DNA of 64,000 nt from Pseudanabaenaceae cyanobacterium SKYG29 (GTDB lineage Bacteria; Cyanobacteriota; Cyanobacteriia; Pseudanabaenales; Pseudanabaenaceae): the NCBI GenBank assembly GCA_025055675.1, contig JANWWT010000007.1, positions 84,927-148,926 on the forward strand. The letters run 5' to 3'. The first letter of the stretch is position 1, and each line of letters starts with the position of its first letter. This document shows, in pieces, positions 1 through 8,656 of this stretch. Below the pieces are notes generated by a model that searched no databases, had not been told where the DNA came from, and worked only from the letters and a program-made list of their open reading frames with translations. Both the position numbers and the translations under genes were made by a program.

Positions 1-582
1 TATGCCGCCCTCAGTATGGCTCACCGATCGAATCCCCTTGATCTGATAATCCTGGACATCATGTTACCCTACATCAACGGTTTGGACCTCTGTCGCATGC
101 TGCGCCATGAGGGGAATAGTGTGCCCGTTTTGATGCTAAGTGCCAAAGGCAGTGAATCCGATCGGATTGTAGGCTTGGAAGTAGGGGCAGATGACTATCT
201 CACCAAACCCTTTGGTATGGGGGAACTGATTGCTAGGTGCCGTGCCTTGATGCGCCGCCGCCGTTTTGACAATCAGGTACAGGGGAACGTCCTCAAATTC
301 GGTGATATTACTATGTATCCCCAGGAATGTCGTGTTACAGTACGGGGGGAAGAAATCAGTCTCTCGCCCAAGGAATTCCGTATTCTAGAACTGTTTATGG
401 GACATCCCCGCCGCGTGTGGTCGCGGGAACAGCTCTTGGAAAAAATTTGGGGCACTGACTTTGTGGGGGATAGTAAAACTGTAGATGTACATATCCGCTG
501 GCTCAGGGAAAAACTAGAATCTGACCCCAGTGACCCCAAATATCTGTTGACAGTGCGGGGCTTTGGCTATCGCTTAGGGTGA
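1..582 (+). CDS. sphR: OmpR/PhoB-family response regulator, SphR-like (5'-truncated)
   Basis: The open frame continues to base 1, so the gene starts outside the window; the Met at base 16 lies inside the receiver domain and is not the start. The visible 193 residues hold the second half of a receiver (phospho-acceptor Asp in LIILDIMLP, conserved Lys in YLTKPF) and a complete winged-helix DNA-binding domain ending GFGYRLG. It lies 3 nt upstream of a PAS-histidine kinase. That pairing, and strong resemblance to cyanobacterial SphR, suggest the phosphate-starvation regulator that controls pho genes. The family call is certain; the SphR name is inferred from similarity and context, and RppA/ManR-type regulators are the alternative. 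Confidence 0.8.
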   Translation, partial: YAALSMAHRSNPLDLIILDIMLPYINGLDLCRMLRHEGNSVPVLMLSAKGSESDRIVGLEVGADDYLTKPFGMGELIARCRALMRRRRFDNQVQGNVLKFGDITMYPQECRVTVRGEEISLSPKEFRILELFMGHPRRVWSREQLLEKIWGTDFVGDSKTVDVHIRWLREKLESDPSDPKYLLTVRGFGYRLG

Positions 583-585
583 TTA

Positions 586-1731
586 ATGGGATTTCTGTGG
601 GGATGCTTGGTAGGCATTGCCTTGATGGCAACTTGGTACAGAGTCAAGCGCCCCCCCGGGCGAGAGCATTGGCAGTATCTCTGGCAGTCCGCTCCCATTG
701 CCTACCTGGAGGTAGACCAGGAAAATCGCCTGTGCTGGGCTAATTCCTTGGCGGAGAAACTCCTAGGCATTAAACTTACTCCCCGCCGTCTGTTACTGCA
801 GATTGTACGCTCCTACGAACTAGACCAGCTAATTCAAGAAACCCGCCTCCAGCAAGTCGCCCTGGAAAAATCCTGGGTGCACCATCTTGTCTCCCCTAAC
901 CCCCTGGAATCCCTCCCCAGTCTGCATTTGCGCGCCTACAGTATTCCCCTCCCCCAAGGACACGTAGGGGTGTTTCTGGAAGACCGCTGCGAAGCTGTAC
1001 AGCTTGCTCAACAAAGGGACCGCTGGACTGCTGATGTTGCCCACGAGCTGAAGACGCCCCTAACTTCTATGCGACTAGTGGTGGAGACCTTGCAAGACCG
1101 TAGCCCCCCAGACCTGCGCCCCTGGCTCGATCGGCTCCTCAAGGAACTGATTCGCCTTAGTGACATCGTGGCAGACCTCCTAGACTTAGGACAACAGGAC
1201 ATGGGCAAAGTGCCCACCCTCAACCTCAGCCGCCTTGACCTCCCCTATCTCCTCCACCAAGTTTGGCAAACCCTGGAACCCCTGGCACAGCGCAAGCAAA
1301 TCAGCCTGCACTACGTCGGACCTGCTCAACTGGAATTAGAAGGGGATGAAGCCCGCCTGCACCGTTTATTTTTGAACCTGCTGGACAATGCCATTAAATT
1401 TAGTCCTCCTAATCAGCCCGTCCGCCTAGAGGTAACCCCAGGGACAGAAATAGTCACGATCGATATTATTGACTATGGTTCGGGTTTTAGTGCGGAAGAC
1501 CTACCCCATATTTTCGATCGGTTTTATCGTGCAGACCCCTCTCGTTCTCGTCCTGACGTAGGTTTAGGGGGCAGTGGACTAGGTTTAGCTATCGTCAAAC
1601 AGAGCGTCCTACTGCACCAAGGCAGCATCAAAGCTAATAATCACCCCGATACCCAAGGAGCCTGGATTAGTCTTACCCTACCCCTGCGCCAGGAACGGAG
1701 AAGGGGGGATTCGAACCCCCGATGGCTGTGA
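586..1731 (+). CDS. sphS: PAS-containing sensor histidine kinase, SphS-like
   Basis: The 381-residue kinase has a short N-terminal hydrophobic segment (about 3-18), a PAS-like region (about 33-135), an H-box with the phospho-accepting His near residue 153 (DVAHELKTPLTS), an N-box (NLLDNAIKF), and G-boxes (DYGSGF, GGSGLGLAIV). It starts 3 nt after the upstream regulator, so the two are co-transcribed. The architecture matches SphS, the phosphate sensor of cyanobacteria that uses an N-terminal hydrophobic stretch plus PAS. The last dozen residues (RRGDSNPRWL) are encoded antisense to a tRNA-Ser gene, because no stop codon occurs before it; this tail is unlikely to be functional sequence. The kinase call is firm; the SphS assignment is likely. 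Confidence 0.83.
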   Translation: MGFLWGCLVGIALMATWYRVKRPPGREHWQYLWQSAPIAYLEVDQENRLCWANSLAEKLLGIKLTPRRLLLQIVRSYELDQLIQETRLQQVALEKSWVHHLVSPNPLESLPSLHLRAYSIPLPQGHVGVFLEDRCEAVQLAQQRDRWTADVAHELKTPLTSMRLVVETLQDRSPPDLRPWLDRLLKELIRLSDIVADLLDLGQQDMGKVPTLNLSRLDLPYLLHQVWQTLEPLAQRKQISLHYVGPAQLELEGDEARLHRLFLNLLDNAIKFSPPNQPVRLEVTPGTEIVTIDIIDYGSGFSAEDLPHIFDRFYRADPSRSRPDVGLGGSGLGLAIVKQSVLLHQGSIKANNHPDTQGAWISLTLPLRQERRRGDSNPRWL

Positions 1732-1782
1732 CACCATAACAGATTTCGAGTCTGCCGCATTCAACCACTCTGCCACTTCTCC
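1696..1782 (-). tRNA. tRNA-Ser(CGA)
   Basis: On the minus strand the 87-nt gene begins GGAGAAG and ends with the pairing CTTCTCC plus one discriminator base. It has a D-arm, an anticodon loop CTCGAAA (anticodon CGA at 1748-1746), the long variable arm expected of class II serine tRNAs, and a T-arm with GGTTCGAATCC-type sequence. CCA is not encoded. It is convergent with, and overlaps by 36 nt, the 3' end of the SphS-like kinase gene. Confidence 0.95.
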
Positions 1783-1803
1783 AAATCTCAATTATACCAG
1801 GAG

Positions 1804-4395
1804 TTACTCCTCTCCCTCTTGCAGAGCAGGGGGCACCAACGTCGTTGCCACGATCACATCGTCGGGATCAAGGCGCTGCAGTTTTACTCCCCTCGCTGTA
1901 CGGGATTGACAACTTATATCATCGATTGCTTGCCGCATCACTACCCCCCGACTGGTAATGATCATAATTTCATCATTGACATCTACCAGGCGCAAAGCTG
2001 CCACACCATCCTGTTCAGATTTGAACTTGGTAATCCGCAAGCCTTTACCCGCCCGCTTTTGAATGCGAAATTGATCCACTGGTACCCGCTTGCCATAGCC
2101 ACCCTGGGTGACAACTAACACCCAAGGTCCTGTTTGCTTGTCGCTGCTTGTTTCAGGACAATCATTCCCCCCCCCATTTTCTTCTGCCTCTAAGCTGTCC
2201 TCTTCGTTATCTTCCCCTTCTATCTCCGCTAAACCCGCTGGTAAAATCGTCATACTGACAATCTGGTCATCCCCCTTGAGGGTCATAGCTTTCACCCCTT
2301 TAGTATCTCTGCCCATCGGACGCAGTTGTTCATCGTCAGCGCGAAAACGAATAGACATCCCCTGGCGCGAACCAATTAAAATTGTGTTACTACTGGTTGC
2401 CCTGCGCACCCACCGCAATTGGTCATCGGGGTTGAGGGAAATGGCAATCAAACCATTGGCACGAATGTTACTAAAGGCAGAAAGACGAGTCTTCTTGATG
2501 TAGCCCCCTGCTGTCAACATTACCAAGTATTCTTCTTCAGAAAAATCCCGCACAGCTACTAGGGATGTCACCTTTTCATCCGCTGCAATCTGTAACATCT
2601 GTACCACCGCCGTCCCCCTAGCAGTGCGACTGCCCTCCGGTATTTCGTAGGCACGCAGACTGTAAACCTTCCCCCGATCGGTAAAAAACAACAGATAATC
2701 ATGCGTCCGACAGGCAAGGAAATGCTCGATCGTATCATTCTCCTTCATCGTACTACTGGCTTTGCCCCTAGTGGCGCGATTTTGGGCAGTGAAGGTGTTG
2801 ACGGGCAAGCGTTTAATGTAGCCCTGGGAAGTAAGCAGGATCAGGGTTTCGTTGTTAGCGACTAGATCAACTACCGCAATTTCCTCTTCGTTGGCAGTAA
2901 TTTTCGTCCGGCGGGGAGTAGCAAACCTAGCTTTTATCTCCCGCAATTCGGCAACCGTGATGTCCAAAATGCGCTGGCGCTGGGCGAGAATATCTTTGAG
3001 GTCAGCAATGCGGGCTAACAGTTCTTCATGTTCCTGCTGAATTTTGTCCGCTTCTAATGCCGTTAACCGCCGCAATTGCATCTGCAAGATGGCATCGGCT
3101 TGGACAGGAGTGAGATGATAACGATCGATGAGGGCTGTCTTAGCAGTACTGGTGTCAGAGGCAGAACGAATCAATTCAATTACTGCATCAAGGTTAGCCA
3201 AGGCGATCAGCAAACCCTGGAGCACATGGTCCCGTTCCTCCGCCTGGCGTAAAAAGTACCGTGTCCGGCGGGTGATGACCTCATAGCGAAAATCCAAAAA
3301 AACCTGTAACGCCTGCTTGAGATTCAACAACAGCGGGCGGGAGTCCACCAACGCTAACATATGACAACTGAAGTTACTCTGCAGTGCCGTCATCTTAAAC
3401 AGATTGTTTAGCACTACCTTAGCCTGGGCATCTCGCTTCAGTTCAATCACCAGGCGCATCCCCTCCCGATCAGATTCATCCCTAATATCAGCGATACCTT
3501 CAATACGTTTGTCGTTGACCAGTTCCGCAATTTTTTCGATCAACAGCGCCTTATTGGTTTGATAGGGCAATTCCGTAACCACGATCGCTTCTCGCTCCTG
3601 CCTACCCGCCGAGCGGATTGTTTCTATGTGGGTAACCGCCCGCATTGTAATCGAACCCCTGCCAGTGGTGTAAATTTCCTGTAGGGATTCCTTGCCCACG
3701 ATCGTTGCCCCCGTAGGAAAATCCGGACCCGGGATATAGCCCATTAAATCCACCGCTGACAGGTCAGGATTGTGCACCAAAGCAATCAAACCATCCACTA
3801 GCTCCCCCAGATTATGGGGAGGGATATTTGTCGCCATACCCACCGCAATCCCCGCCGAACCATTCAAGAGCAACTGGGGGATACGGGAGGGTAGAACCAA
3901 AGGTTCCTGCTGCGAGCCGTCGTAGTTAGGGACAAAATCAACCGTTTCTGCCTCGATGTCCTGTAGTAAACCCTCCTGGGCAATCGCCGTCAGCCGACAT
4001 TCGGTGTATCGCATCGCCGCTGGGGGGTCATCATCCACACTGCCAAAATTGCCATGCCCGTCCACTAGGCGCTCGCGCATGGAGAAATCCTGGGCCATCC
4101 TTACCAACGCTTCGTAGACGGAGGTATCGCCGTGGGGGTGATATTTACCGATAACATCCCCTACTACCCTGGCACACTTGCGGAAGGGACGATCGGGAGC
4201 CAACCCCAATTCGTGCATAGCATAGAGAATGCGGCGGTGGACAGGTTTCAGACCATCTCTGGCATCTGGGAGAGCACGCCCCACTATTACACTCATAGCG
4301 TACTCAAGATAGGAACGGGACATTTCTCCCCGTAAGTCTGTAGGGATAATGCGGTCTTCTTGAGGTGGGGTCAAGTTGGTCACGATCGTCGCCAA
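1804..4395 (-). CDS. gyrA: DNA gyrase subunit A
   Basis: This 863-residue type IIA topoisomerase A subunit cuts and religates DNA together with GyrB to introduce negative supercoils. The catalytic Tyr is at about residue 130 (AAMRYTE). The quinolone-determining loop reads [10 protein letters not shown], so Thr and Glu sit at the E. coli Ser83 and Asp87 positions. The C-terminal beta-pinwheel starts near residue 505. The usual first GyrA-box is degenerate (QNRATRGKA at about 538-546), while a later blade carries QKRAGKG (about 779-785); an acidic, Gly-rich insert lies near 700-760. The start is a TTG with an AAGGA just upstream; the conserved [12 protein letters not shown] segment requires a start here or very close. 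It ends close to the tRNA-Ser gene. Confidence 0.95.
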   Translation of the reverse strand: MATIVTNLTPPQEDRIIPTDLRGEMSRSYLEYAMSVIVGRALPDARDGLKPVHRRILYAMHELGLAPDRPFRKCARVVGDVIGKYHPHGDTSVYEALVRMAQDFSMRERLVDGHGNFGSVDDDPPAAMRYTECRLTAIAQEGLLQDIEAETVDFVPNYDGSQQEPLVLPSRIPQLLLNGSAGIAVGMATNIPPHNLGELVDGLIALVHNPDLSAVDLMGYIPGPDFPTGATIVGKESLQEIYTTGRGSITMRAVTHIETIRSAGRQEREAIVVTELPYQTNKALLIEKIAELVNDKRIEGIADIRDESDREGMRLVIELKRDAQAKVVLNNLFKMTALQSNFSCHMLALVDSRPLLLNLKQALQVFLDFRYEVITRRTRYFLRQAEERDHVLQGLLIALANLDAVIELIRSASDTSTAKTALIDRYHLTPVQADAILQMQLRRLTALEADKIQQEHEELLARIADLKDILAQRQRILDITVAELREIKARFATPRRTKITANEEEIAVVDLVANNETLILLTSQGYIKRLPVNTFTAQNRATRGKASSTMKENDTIEHFLACRTHDYLLFFTDRGKVYSLRAYEIPEGSRTARGTAVVQMLQIAADEKVTSLVAVRDFSEEEYLVMLTAGGYIKKTRLSAFSNIRANGLIAISLNPDDQLRWVRRATSSNTILIGSRQGMSIRFRADDEQLRPMGRDTKGVKAMTLKGDDQIVSMTILPAGLAEIEGEDNEEDSLEAEENGGGNDCPETSSDKQTGPWVLVVTQGGYGKRVPVDQFRIQKRAGKGLRITKFKSEQDGVAALRLVDVNDEIMIITSRGVVMRQAIDDISCQSRTARGVKLQRLDPDDVIVATTLVPPALQEGEE

Positions 4396-4412
4396 ATCCT
4401 TGTTACTACTAC

Positions 4413-4439
4413 ATTATACGCCCTCTCTGGTATGCTCAA
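4413..4439 (-). promoter_or_regulatory. Candidate gyrA promoter
   Basis: On the minus strand a perfect TATAAT (4418-4413) lies 17 nt upstream of the gyrA TTG start. A weak TTGAGC (4439-4434) sits 15 nt further upstream. The gap is shared with the divergent SDR gene. The -10 is convincing, the -35 is not. Confidence 0.4.
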
Positions 4440-4469
4440 TCTACTACGGACAAGGGGAGGATGATACGG

Positions 4470-5162
4470 ATGAGTTGGGCAGGCAAAAAAGCACTGGTCA
4501 CAGGCGGTAGTCGGGGAATTGGCAAAGCCATCGCCCTTGCCCTAAAGGAGTTGGGGGTCGAGGTGGCAGTACTGAGCCGATCGGTCGAGAATTTACCCTG
4601 CCGTACCTACCAGTTGGATTTGTTAGATATTCCCCAGGTCAAACCAACCGTACAAAGGATTGTGGCAGACTGCGGTGGCATTGACATCCTAGTCAACAAT
4701 GCGGGGACAGCCTATGTGGGGGAAATCATCCACACGCCCCTAGAGGAATGGCAGCGGGTATTCGACCTCAATGTCACTAGCGTTTTTCAATGTATCCAGG
4801 CAGTGCTGCCCACCATGCGACTGAGACATAGCGGCACGATCGTCAACATAGTCTCCATTGCCGGCAAGCAAGCATTTCCCAAGTGGGGGTGCTACTGCGC
4901 CAGTAAATTTGCCCTGCTCGGATTGACCCAGGCACTAGCCCAGGAGGAACAAAGTCACGGCATTCGGGTAATGGCTCTCTGTCCAGGGGCAGTGGATACG
5001 GAACTGTGGGATGGTCTCGACCCCGCAGTATCTAGTCAGTTCGATCGTGCCCAGATGCTCTCCCCCCTGGATGTAGCCCAGAGTTTAGTACAGTTACTCC
5101 TGTTGAGTGAACGGCTGTTGATCCCTGAGTTGACAGTCATGCCCAGTGCAGGAGTTCTGTAA
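4470..5162 (+). CDS. SDR-family NAD(P)-dependent oxidoreductase (FabG-like)
   Basis: This classical short-chain dehydrogenase/reductase of 230 residues shows the Rossmann TGGSRGIGKA motif near the N-terminus, NNAG, an active-site Ser (IVSIAG) and the YCASK catalytic Tyr-Lys pair. The substrate cannot be read from sequence; 3-ketoacyl-ACP reductase-like or other keto/hydroxy compounds are possible. I chose the ATG at 4470 because GGGAGG lies at ideal distance (4455-4460). The frame is open upstream, but that extension would run antisense into the gyrA start. The gene is divergent from gyrA. Confidence 0.85.
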   Translation: MSWAGKKALVTGGSRGIGKAIALALKELGVEVAVLSRSVENLPCRTYQLDLLDIPQVKPTVQRIVADCGGIDILVNNAGTAYVGEIIHTPLEEWQRVFDLNVTSVFQCIQAVLPTMRLRHSGTIVNIVSIAGKQAFPKWGCYCASKFALLGLTQALAQEEQSHGIRVMALCPGAVDTELWDGLDPAVSSQFDRAQMLSPLDVAQSLVQLLLLSERLLIPELTVMPSAGVL

Positions 5163-5227
5163 AAGTGGGGCTAAATTGCGTAAACTAGAAGGAGCACGCT
5201 CTTTACATTTCTTAAGGGAACTACTCT

Positions 5228-5578
5228 ATGGCAGGCTTCTTCGGCTGGTTATTCAACCGCAACAACGACCAAGGTGGGGATAGTTACTTCCTTGACCCTG
5301 ACACAGCAAAGACCCTAGGGGACATAAACTATATGCGCAAACCCTCTACCGTGCGGCGTACCTTTGCCAAAACTAAGAGCGGTGGCGGCGGGGAAGTAGT
5401 GGTGCAAGTCTCTTCCCTGGAAAAGAAGGTGATCGAGGAAAAACCTGGTATGGACAGCTCCAGTAGTACCACTAACCAAACCCAATTCACACCCCAGCCC
5501 ACCGATCGACGCAGCGCCAAAGACTCCAACAGTCTGGACTTCTTCCGCAACATGGCAAAAGAAATCCGCCGCAACTAA
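5228..5578 (+). CDS. Conserved cyanobacterial protein of unknown function
   Basis: This 116-residue protein has an N-terminal amphipathic segment (MAGFFGWLF), a central conserved-looking stretch (YFLDPDTAKTLGDINYMR, then TVRRTFAKT), a Gly-rich linker and a Ser/Thr/Gln-rich low-complexity region before a short basic C-terminus (FFRNMAKEIRRN). I recognise the LDxDTAKTxGDIxYMR type of sequence as a cyanobacterial family without assigned function. No enzyme motif is visible. It starts 65 nt after the SDR gene with an AAGGGAA-type ribosome site and abuts the convergent ABC ATPase gene (0 nt between stops). Confidence 0.75.
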   Translation: MAGFFGWLFNRNNDQGGDSYFLDPDTAKTLGDINYMRKPSTVRRTFAKTKSGGGGEVVVQVSSLEKKVIEEKPGMDSSSSTTNQTQFTPQPTDRRSAKDSNSLDFFRNMAKEIRRN

Positions 5579-6208
5579 TTACTTGATGGGGGTAACCACT
5601 CCCCCTCTAATTTGCCAAGCCCGATCGGCAAGGGGCAGCAATTCCTCTGGTTCATGGGTGACTACCAACAACATCCACTCCTGTTTTAGTTGGGTGAGGA
5701 GCTGCACAATTTGCCGCCGCATCGACCAATCCAAACCCGCTGTTGGTTCATCCAGGAGTAAAACGCTGGGGTGACGAATCAATTGCACAGCCAGAGCCAG
5801 ACGACGTTGTTGTCCACCACTGAGAGACTGCGGCGCAGTATCCAAATTGACATCCCCCAAACCCACCGCCCACAACGCTCCCTGGATTTCCTCATTGCTG
5901 AGGCGGGGATGACCCAACCGCAGCTCCTCTAGGACTGTACTACCGCAAAAGTGCCGTTCAGGAAACTGAAATACCAGCCCGCAAATCTGCCCTAGTTGTT
6001 CTGGCAGTAACTCTTCACTGTGCCAATAGATTGACCCCGACTGCCACTGGGCAAACCCTGCCAAAATTTCCAACAAAGTACTCTTCCCTGAGCCACTAGG
6101 ACCAACAAGAACGCCCAGTTGCCTGCTAGCCAGACTCAAGGTCACTCCCTGCAAAATCGGTTGGCTGGTAGCGGCAGGGTGATAAACCAAATCTTGAACA
6201 ACTAACAT
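5579..6208 (-). CDS. ECF/CbiO-like ABC transporter ATP-binding protein
   Basis: This 209-residue single nucleotide-binding domain has Walker A GPSGSGKST (about 37-45), a Q-loop FQFPERHF, signature LSGGQQRR, Walker B VLLLDEP and switch His in VVTHE. The Q-loop FQFPER resembles ECF-type ATPases and the chloroplast ABCI11-like group. It has no membrane partner nearby, so the substrate is unknown; metal or vitamin import is the family's usual role, while the plant homologues are linked to chloroplast biogenesis. It lies 17 nt downstream of the gltA stop on the same strand and is probably co-transcribed. Confidence 0.82.
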   Translation of the reverse strand: MLVVQDLVYHPAATSQPILQGVTLSLASRQLGVLVGPSGSGKSTLLEILAGFAQWQSGSIYWHSEELLPEQLGQICGLVFQFPERHFCGSTVLEELRLGHPRLSNEEIQGALWAVGLGDVNLDTAPQSLSGGQQRRLALAVQLIRHPSVLLLDEPTAGLDWSMRRQIVQLLTQLKQEWMLLVVTHEPEELLPLADRAWQIRGGVVTPIK

Positions 6209-6225
6209 TAGTGACTGAGAAAAAT

Positions 6226-7422
6226 CTAGCCAGCTGGATGGGGACTGACCAAACTACCATCTGGTACAGTCGGTTGAAGCGTGGAAACACGTTTCTCGAT
6301 CGGTGTATAGGGCACATCGTGCAGCCCCGTATAGACCTGGGTGGGACGGAACAGACGATTATCCGCCAGTTGCTCCTTCCAGTGGGCTAACCAACCAGCC
6401 GTACGCGCGATCGCAAAGATAGGGGTGAATAAATCCGTGGGAATGCCCAGTTTGCGATAGATTAAACCCGAATAGAAATCCACGTTGGGGAAGACTCCCT
6501 TATCCCCCAAATACTCCTTTGCCTGGTGTTCTAACTCAATGGCAACGTCAAAATAGCGATCGTGACCAAACTTGTCAAATAACTTGATAGCTAACTCCTG
6601 CAAGATTGTCGCCCGCGGGTCTTTCACCTTATAAACACGGTGCCCGAAGCCCATGATTTTCTCCTTGTTTTTGATCTTGCGTTCCAAGTAGGGGCGGACA
6701 TTTTCCACGGTGCCAATCTCTGCCAACATTTTCATCACCTGTTCATTAGCACCCCCGTGCAATGGACCGCTCAAAGTACCGATCGCTGAAGTCAGCACCG
6801 TATAGGGGTCGGTGAGGGTAGAAGCCGTCACTAGGGCACAGAAGGTAGAGGCGTTCACCGTATGTTCCGCATGGAGCATCAGACAGACATCAAAGACCCG
6901 TGCTGCCAGGGGGTCAGGCTCCTTCTCATTGAGCATATACAAAAAATTAGAAGGGTAATCGAGGTCATCCCTGGGGCGTACGGGGTCGTTACCCTGGCGC
7001 ATGAGGTGGAAAGTTGCCACCATTGTCGGCATTTTGGCAATCAGACGGGCACTAGCATGGTAAATAAGGGCGGGGTCATGGAGGTCAGGCAGGGGGTAGA
7101 ACATCCCCAGGGCAGCAATACAGGCCTGCAAAGCATCCATGGGGTGACCGCTTTCAGGAAAACACTTAATCATGTCCCGAATGCGATACTTGATACGCCG
7201 ACGGTAGGTGACATCCCGTACAAAAGTTTCGTACTGTTCGGCAGTGGGCAGTTCTCCAAAAATGAGGAGGTAGGCAGTTTCCAAAAAGTTGCTATGTTCG
7301 CAGAGTTCCTCAATGCGGATGCCCCGATATTCCAGTATGCCCCGCTGACCGTCAATGTAGCTAATATTTGACTGCGTAGCGGGAACACCCTCTAACCCTG
7401 GTTTATACTCTCCAACTGCCAT
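6226..7422 (-). CDS. gltA: Citrate synthase
   Basis: This enzyme condenses acetyl-CoA and oxaloacetate to citrate at the entry of the (incomplete or modified) cyanobacterial TCA cycle. The 398-residue protein contains the citrate synthase signature GFGHRVYKVKDPRA with its catalytic His, the substrate-binding HGGANEQV, and HAEHTVNAS. I chose the ATG at 7422 (MAVGEYKPGLEG) because cyanobacterial citrate synthases begin like this; the frame extends 12 residues upstream without support. A PsbY-like gene lies just upstream on the same strand, separated by a hairpin. Confidence 0.93.
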   Translation of the reverse strand: MAVGEYKPGLEGVPATQSNISYIDGQRGILEYRGIRIEELCEHSNFLETAYLLIFGELPTAEQYETFVRDVTYRRRIKYRIRDMIKCFPESGHPMDALQACIAALGMFYPLPDLHDPALIYHASARLIAKMPTMVATFHLMRQGNDPVRPRDDLDYPSNFLYMLNEKEPDPLAARVFDVCLMLHAEHTVNASTFCALVTASTLTDPYTVLTSAIGTLSGPLHGGANEQVMKMLAEIGTVENVRPYLERKIKNKEKIMGFGHRVYKVKDPRATILQELAIKLFDKFGHDRYFDVAIELEHQAKEYLGDKGVFPNVDFYSGLIYRKLGIPTDLFTPIFAIARTAGWLAHWKEQLADNRLFRPTQVYTGLHDVPYTPIEKRVSTLQPTVPDGSLVSPHPAG

Positions 7423-7461
7423 AGTGAACTTCTGTACAATTGCCCCACAGTTTAGCACCAG

Positions 7462-7486
7462 TAGGGGAGCAGTTTCGCATCCCCTA
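7462..7486 (-). terminator. Hairpin between psbY-like gene and gltA
   Basis: A 7-bp inverted repeat, TAGGGGA and TCCCCTA with an 11-nt loop, lies 10 nt past the PsbY-like stop and upstream of gltA. There is no T-tract, so it may be a processing or stability hairpin rather than a true terminator. Confidence 0.45.
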
Positions 7487-7496
7487 GTACATTTAT

Positions 7497-7655
7497 TTAC
7501 TTCTTGGTGTTTTCCGGCGCAAAAGGATTGTTACCCCGGGCACCAAAGAGTTTGGCTTCACCCCGCAGCGCCGCCCCAATAATGTTGTAAGCAGCCCACA
7601 GCACTACTAACACTACCGGTGCTAACACAATTAACGGTCTTAAATCAATGTCCAT
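7497..7655 (-). CDS. psbY: Photosystem II PsbY-like small membrane protein
   Basis: This 52-residue gene on the minus strand has an excellent AAGGAG ribosome site. The protein starts MDIDLRPLIVLAPV, has a single hydrophobic helix (about 7-30) containing WAAYNIIGAAL, then a hydrophilic tail ending NPFAPENTKK. The pattern LIVLAP..W..xNIxxAAL resembles PsbY, a peripheral one-helix subunit near cytochrome b559 of photosystem II. The tail is longer than in typical 39-41-residue PsbY, so another single-helix thylakoid protein is possible. It is divergent from uppP with a 52-nt gap. Confidence 0.62.
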   Translation of the reverse strand: MDIDLRPLIVLAPVVLVVLWAAYNIIGAALRGEAKLFGARGNNPFAPENTKK

Positions 7656-7707
7656 ACTGTATTCTCCTTAACCATCTATCCTTGATTATCGCAGTTTCAC
7701 CAGGACC

Positions 7708-8511
7708 ATGGCATATCTACAGGCAATTTTCTTAGGCTTAGTGCAAGGTATCACTGAGTTTTTACCCATCAGCAGTACGGCCCATCTCTTGGTCGTAACG
7801 CAAATCTGGGGCTGGCAGGAAGTAGGGGAAAAGTATTATGTCGATGCCATGCAATTTGGCAGTGTGGTAGCGGTAATTCTCTATTTTTATAATGACATCC
7901 GGTTGCTGGTGGCAGGCACTGTTCAAGCCTGCAAAACTAAGGACTGGCAAGGGGAGGAATGGCGCATCACTGCAGGGATTGTGGTGGGGACAGTGCCCGT
8001 TTTAGTGTTGGGGTTTATATTCCGCCATGTAATTCCTGAAAGCCCGATCGTGATTGGGGTCACTTCAATTGTCATGGCGATTCTCCTGGGGCTAGCTGAA
8101 CTAAAAGGTACGAGGAAACGCAGCTTTGCCGATTTACAAATTTGGGACGGGCTGTGGGTAGGCTTGGGACAAACCATTGCCCTTATCCCTGGGGCATCCC
8201 GATCGGGTACCACTCTAACTACTGCCCTGTTCCTGGGGCTAGAACGCCAGACCGCTGCTCGGTTTTCCTTCCTCTTGGGCATTCCCACTTTGACTATTGC
8301 TACTTTATTTCAATCCCGGCAAGCCTTTGGTCACAGGGATACCCTTCTTCTTTTAGGTGTAGGTATGATTTCCTCTTTTGTATTCTCCTATTTAGCGATC
8401 GCCTGGCTATTGCGGTTTTTTCAGACTAAAAGTAGTTGGGTGTTCATCTGGTACCGTCTCACTTTTGGCATAGTCTTAATTGCTAGTAAGTTACTACTGC
8501 CGTGGCAATAA
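7708..8511 (+). CDS. uppP: Undecaprenyl-diphosphate phosphatase (UppP/BacA)
   Basis: This integral membrane enzyme of 267 residues recycles undecaprenyl diphosphate to the monophosphate carrier for peptidoglycan and polysaccharide synthesis. It shows both family motifs: GITEFLPISSTAHL near residues 14-28, and PGASRSGTT in the middle, which provide the catalytic Glu, Ser and Arg. About eight hydrophobic helices are visible, and the length is normal for the family. An AGGA precedes the ATG at close distance. Confidence 0.95.
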   Translation: MAYLQAIFLGLVQGITEFLPISSTAHLLVVTQIWGWQEVGEKYYVDAMQFGSVVAVILYFYNDIRLLVAGTVQACKTKDWQGEEWRITAGIVVGTVPVLVLGFIFRHVIPESPIVIGVTSIVMAILLGLAELKGTRKRSFADLQIWDGLWVGLGQTIALIPGASRSGTTLTTALFLGLERQTAARFSFLLGIPTLTIATLFQSRQAFGHRDTLLLLGVGMISSFVFSYLAIAWLLRFFQTKSSWVFIWYRLTFGIVLIASKLLLPWQ

Positions 8512-8580
8512 ATTAGAAATTAGTAGCAAAAAATACACCCCTCAACCCTTATCTAGCAATACTTTCTCAATAAAGAATCT

Positions 8581-8612
8581 TATTGACAATAGTCTGAGGT
8601 TTCATCTATAAT
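8581..8612 (+). promoter_or_regulatory. Consensus promoter with palindromic operator, upstream of dps
   Basis: TTGACA (8583-8588) and TATAAT (8607-8612) are both perfect sigma70 consensus with an 18-nt spacer. The -35 is embedded in a perfect 11-nt inverted repeat, TATTG-A-CAATA (8581-8591), a plausible repressor site. The dps ATG lies 45 nt beyond the -10. Iron or peroxide control would fit the gene but is inferred. Confidence 0.7.
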
Positions 8613-8656
8613 CAGGCTAGTAAACACTCAGCATGTTTTATAGAGGGGGAACAATC

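Noticed and set aside
2108..2503. 131-codon rightward open frame inside gyrA
   Set aside because: It is antisense to conserved gyrase sequence, lacks a ribosome site and has Ser/Leu-rich shadow composition.
7923..8288. 121-codon leftward open frame inside uppP
   Set aside because: It is a shadow of a strongly conserved enzyme with Arg/Pro-rich composition and no start signal.
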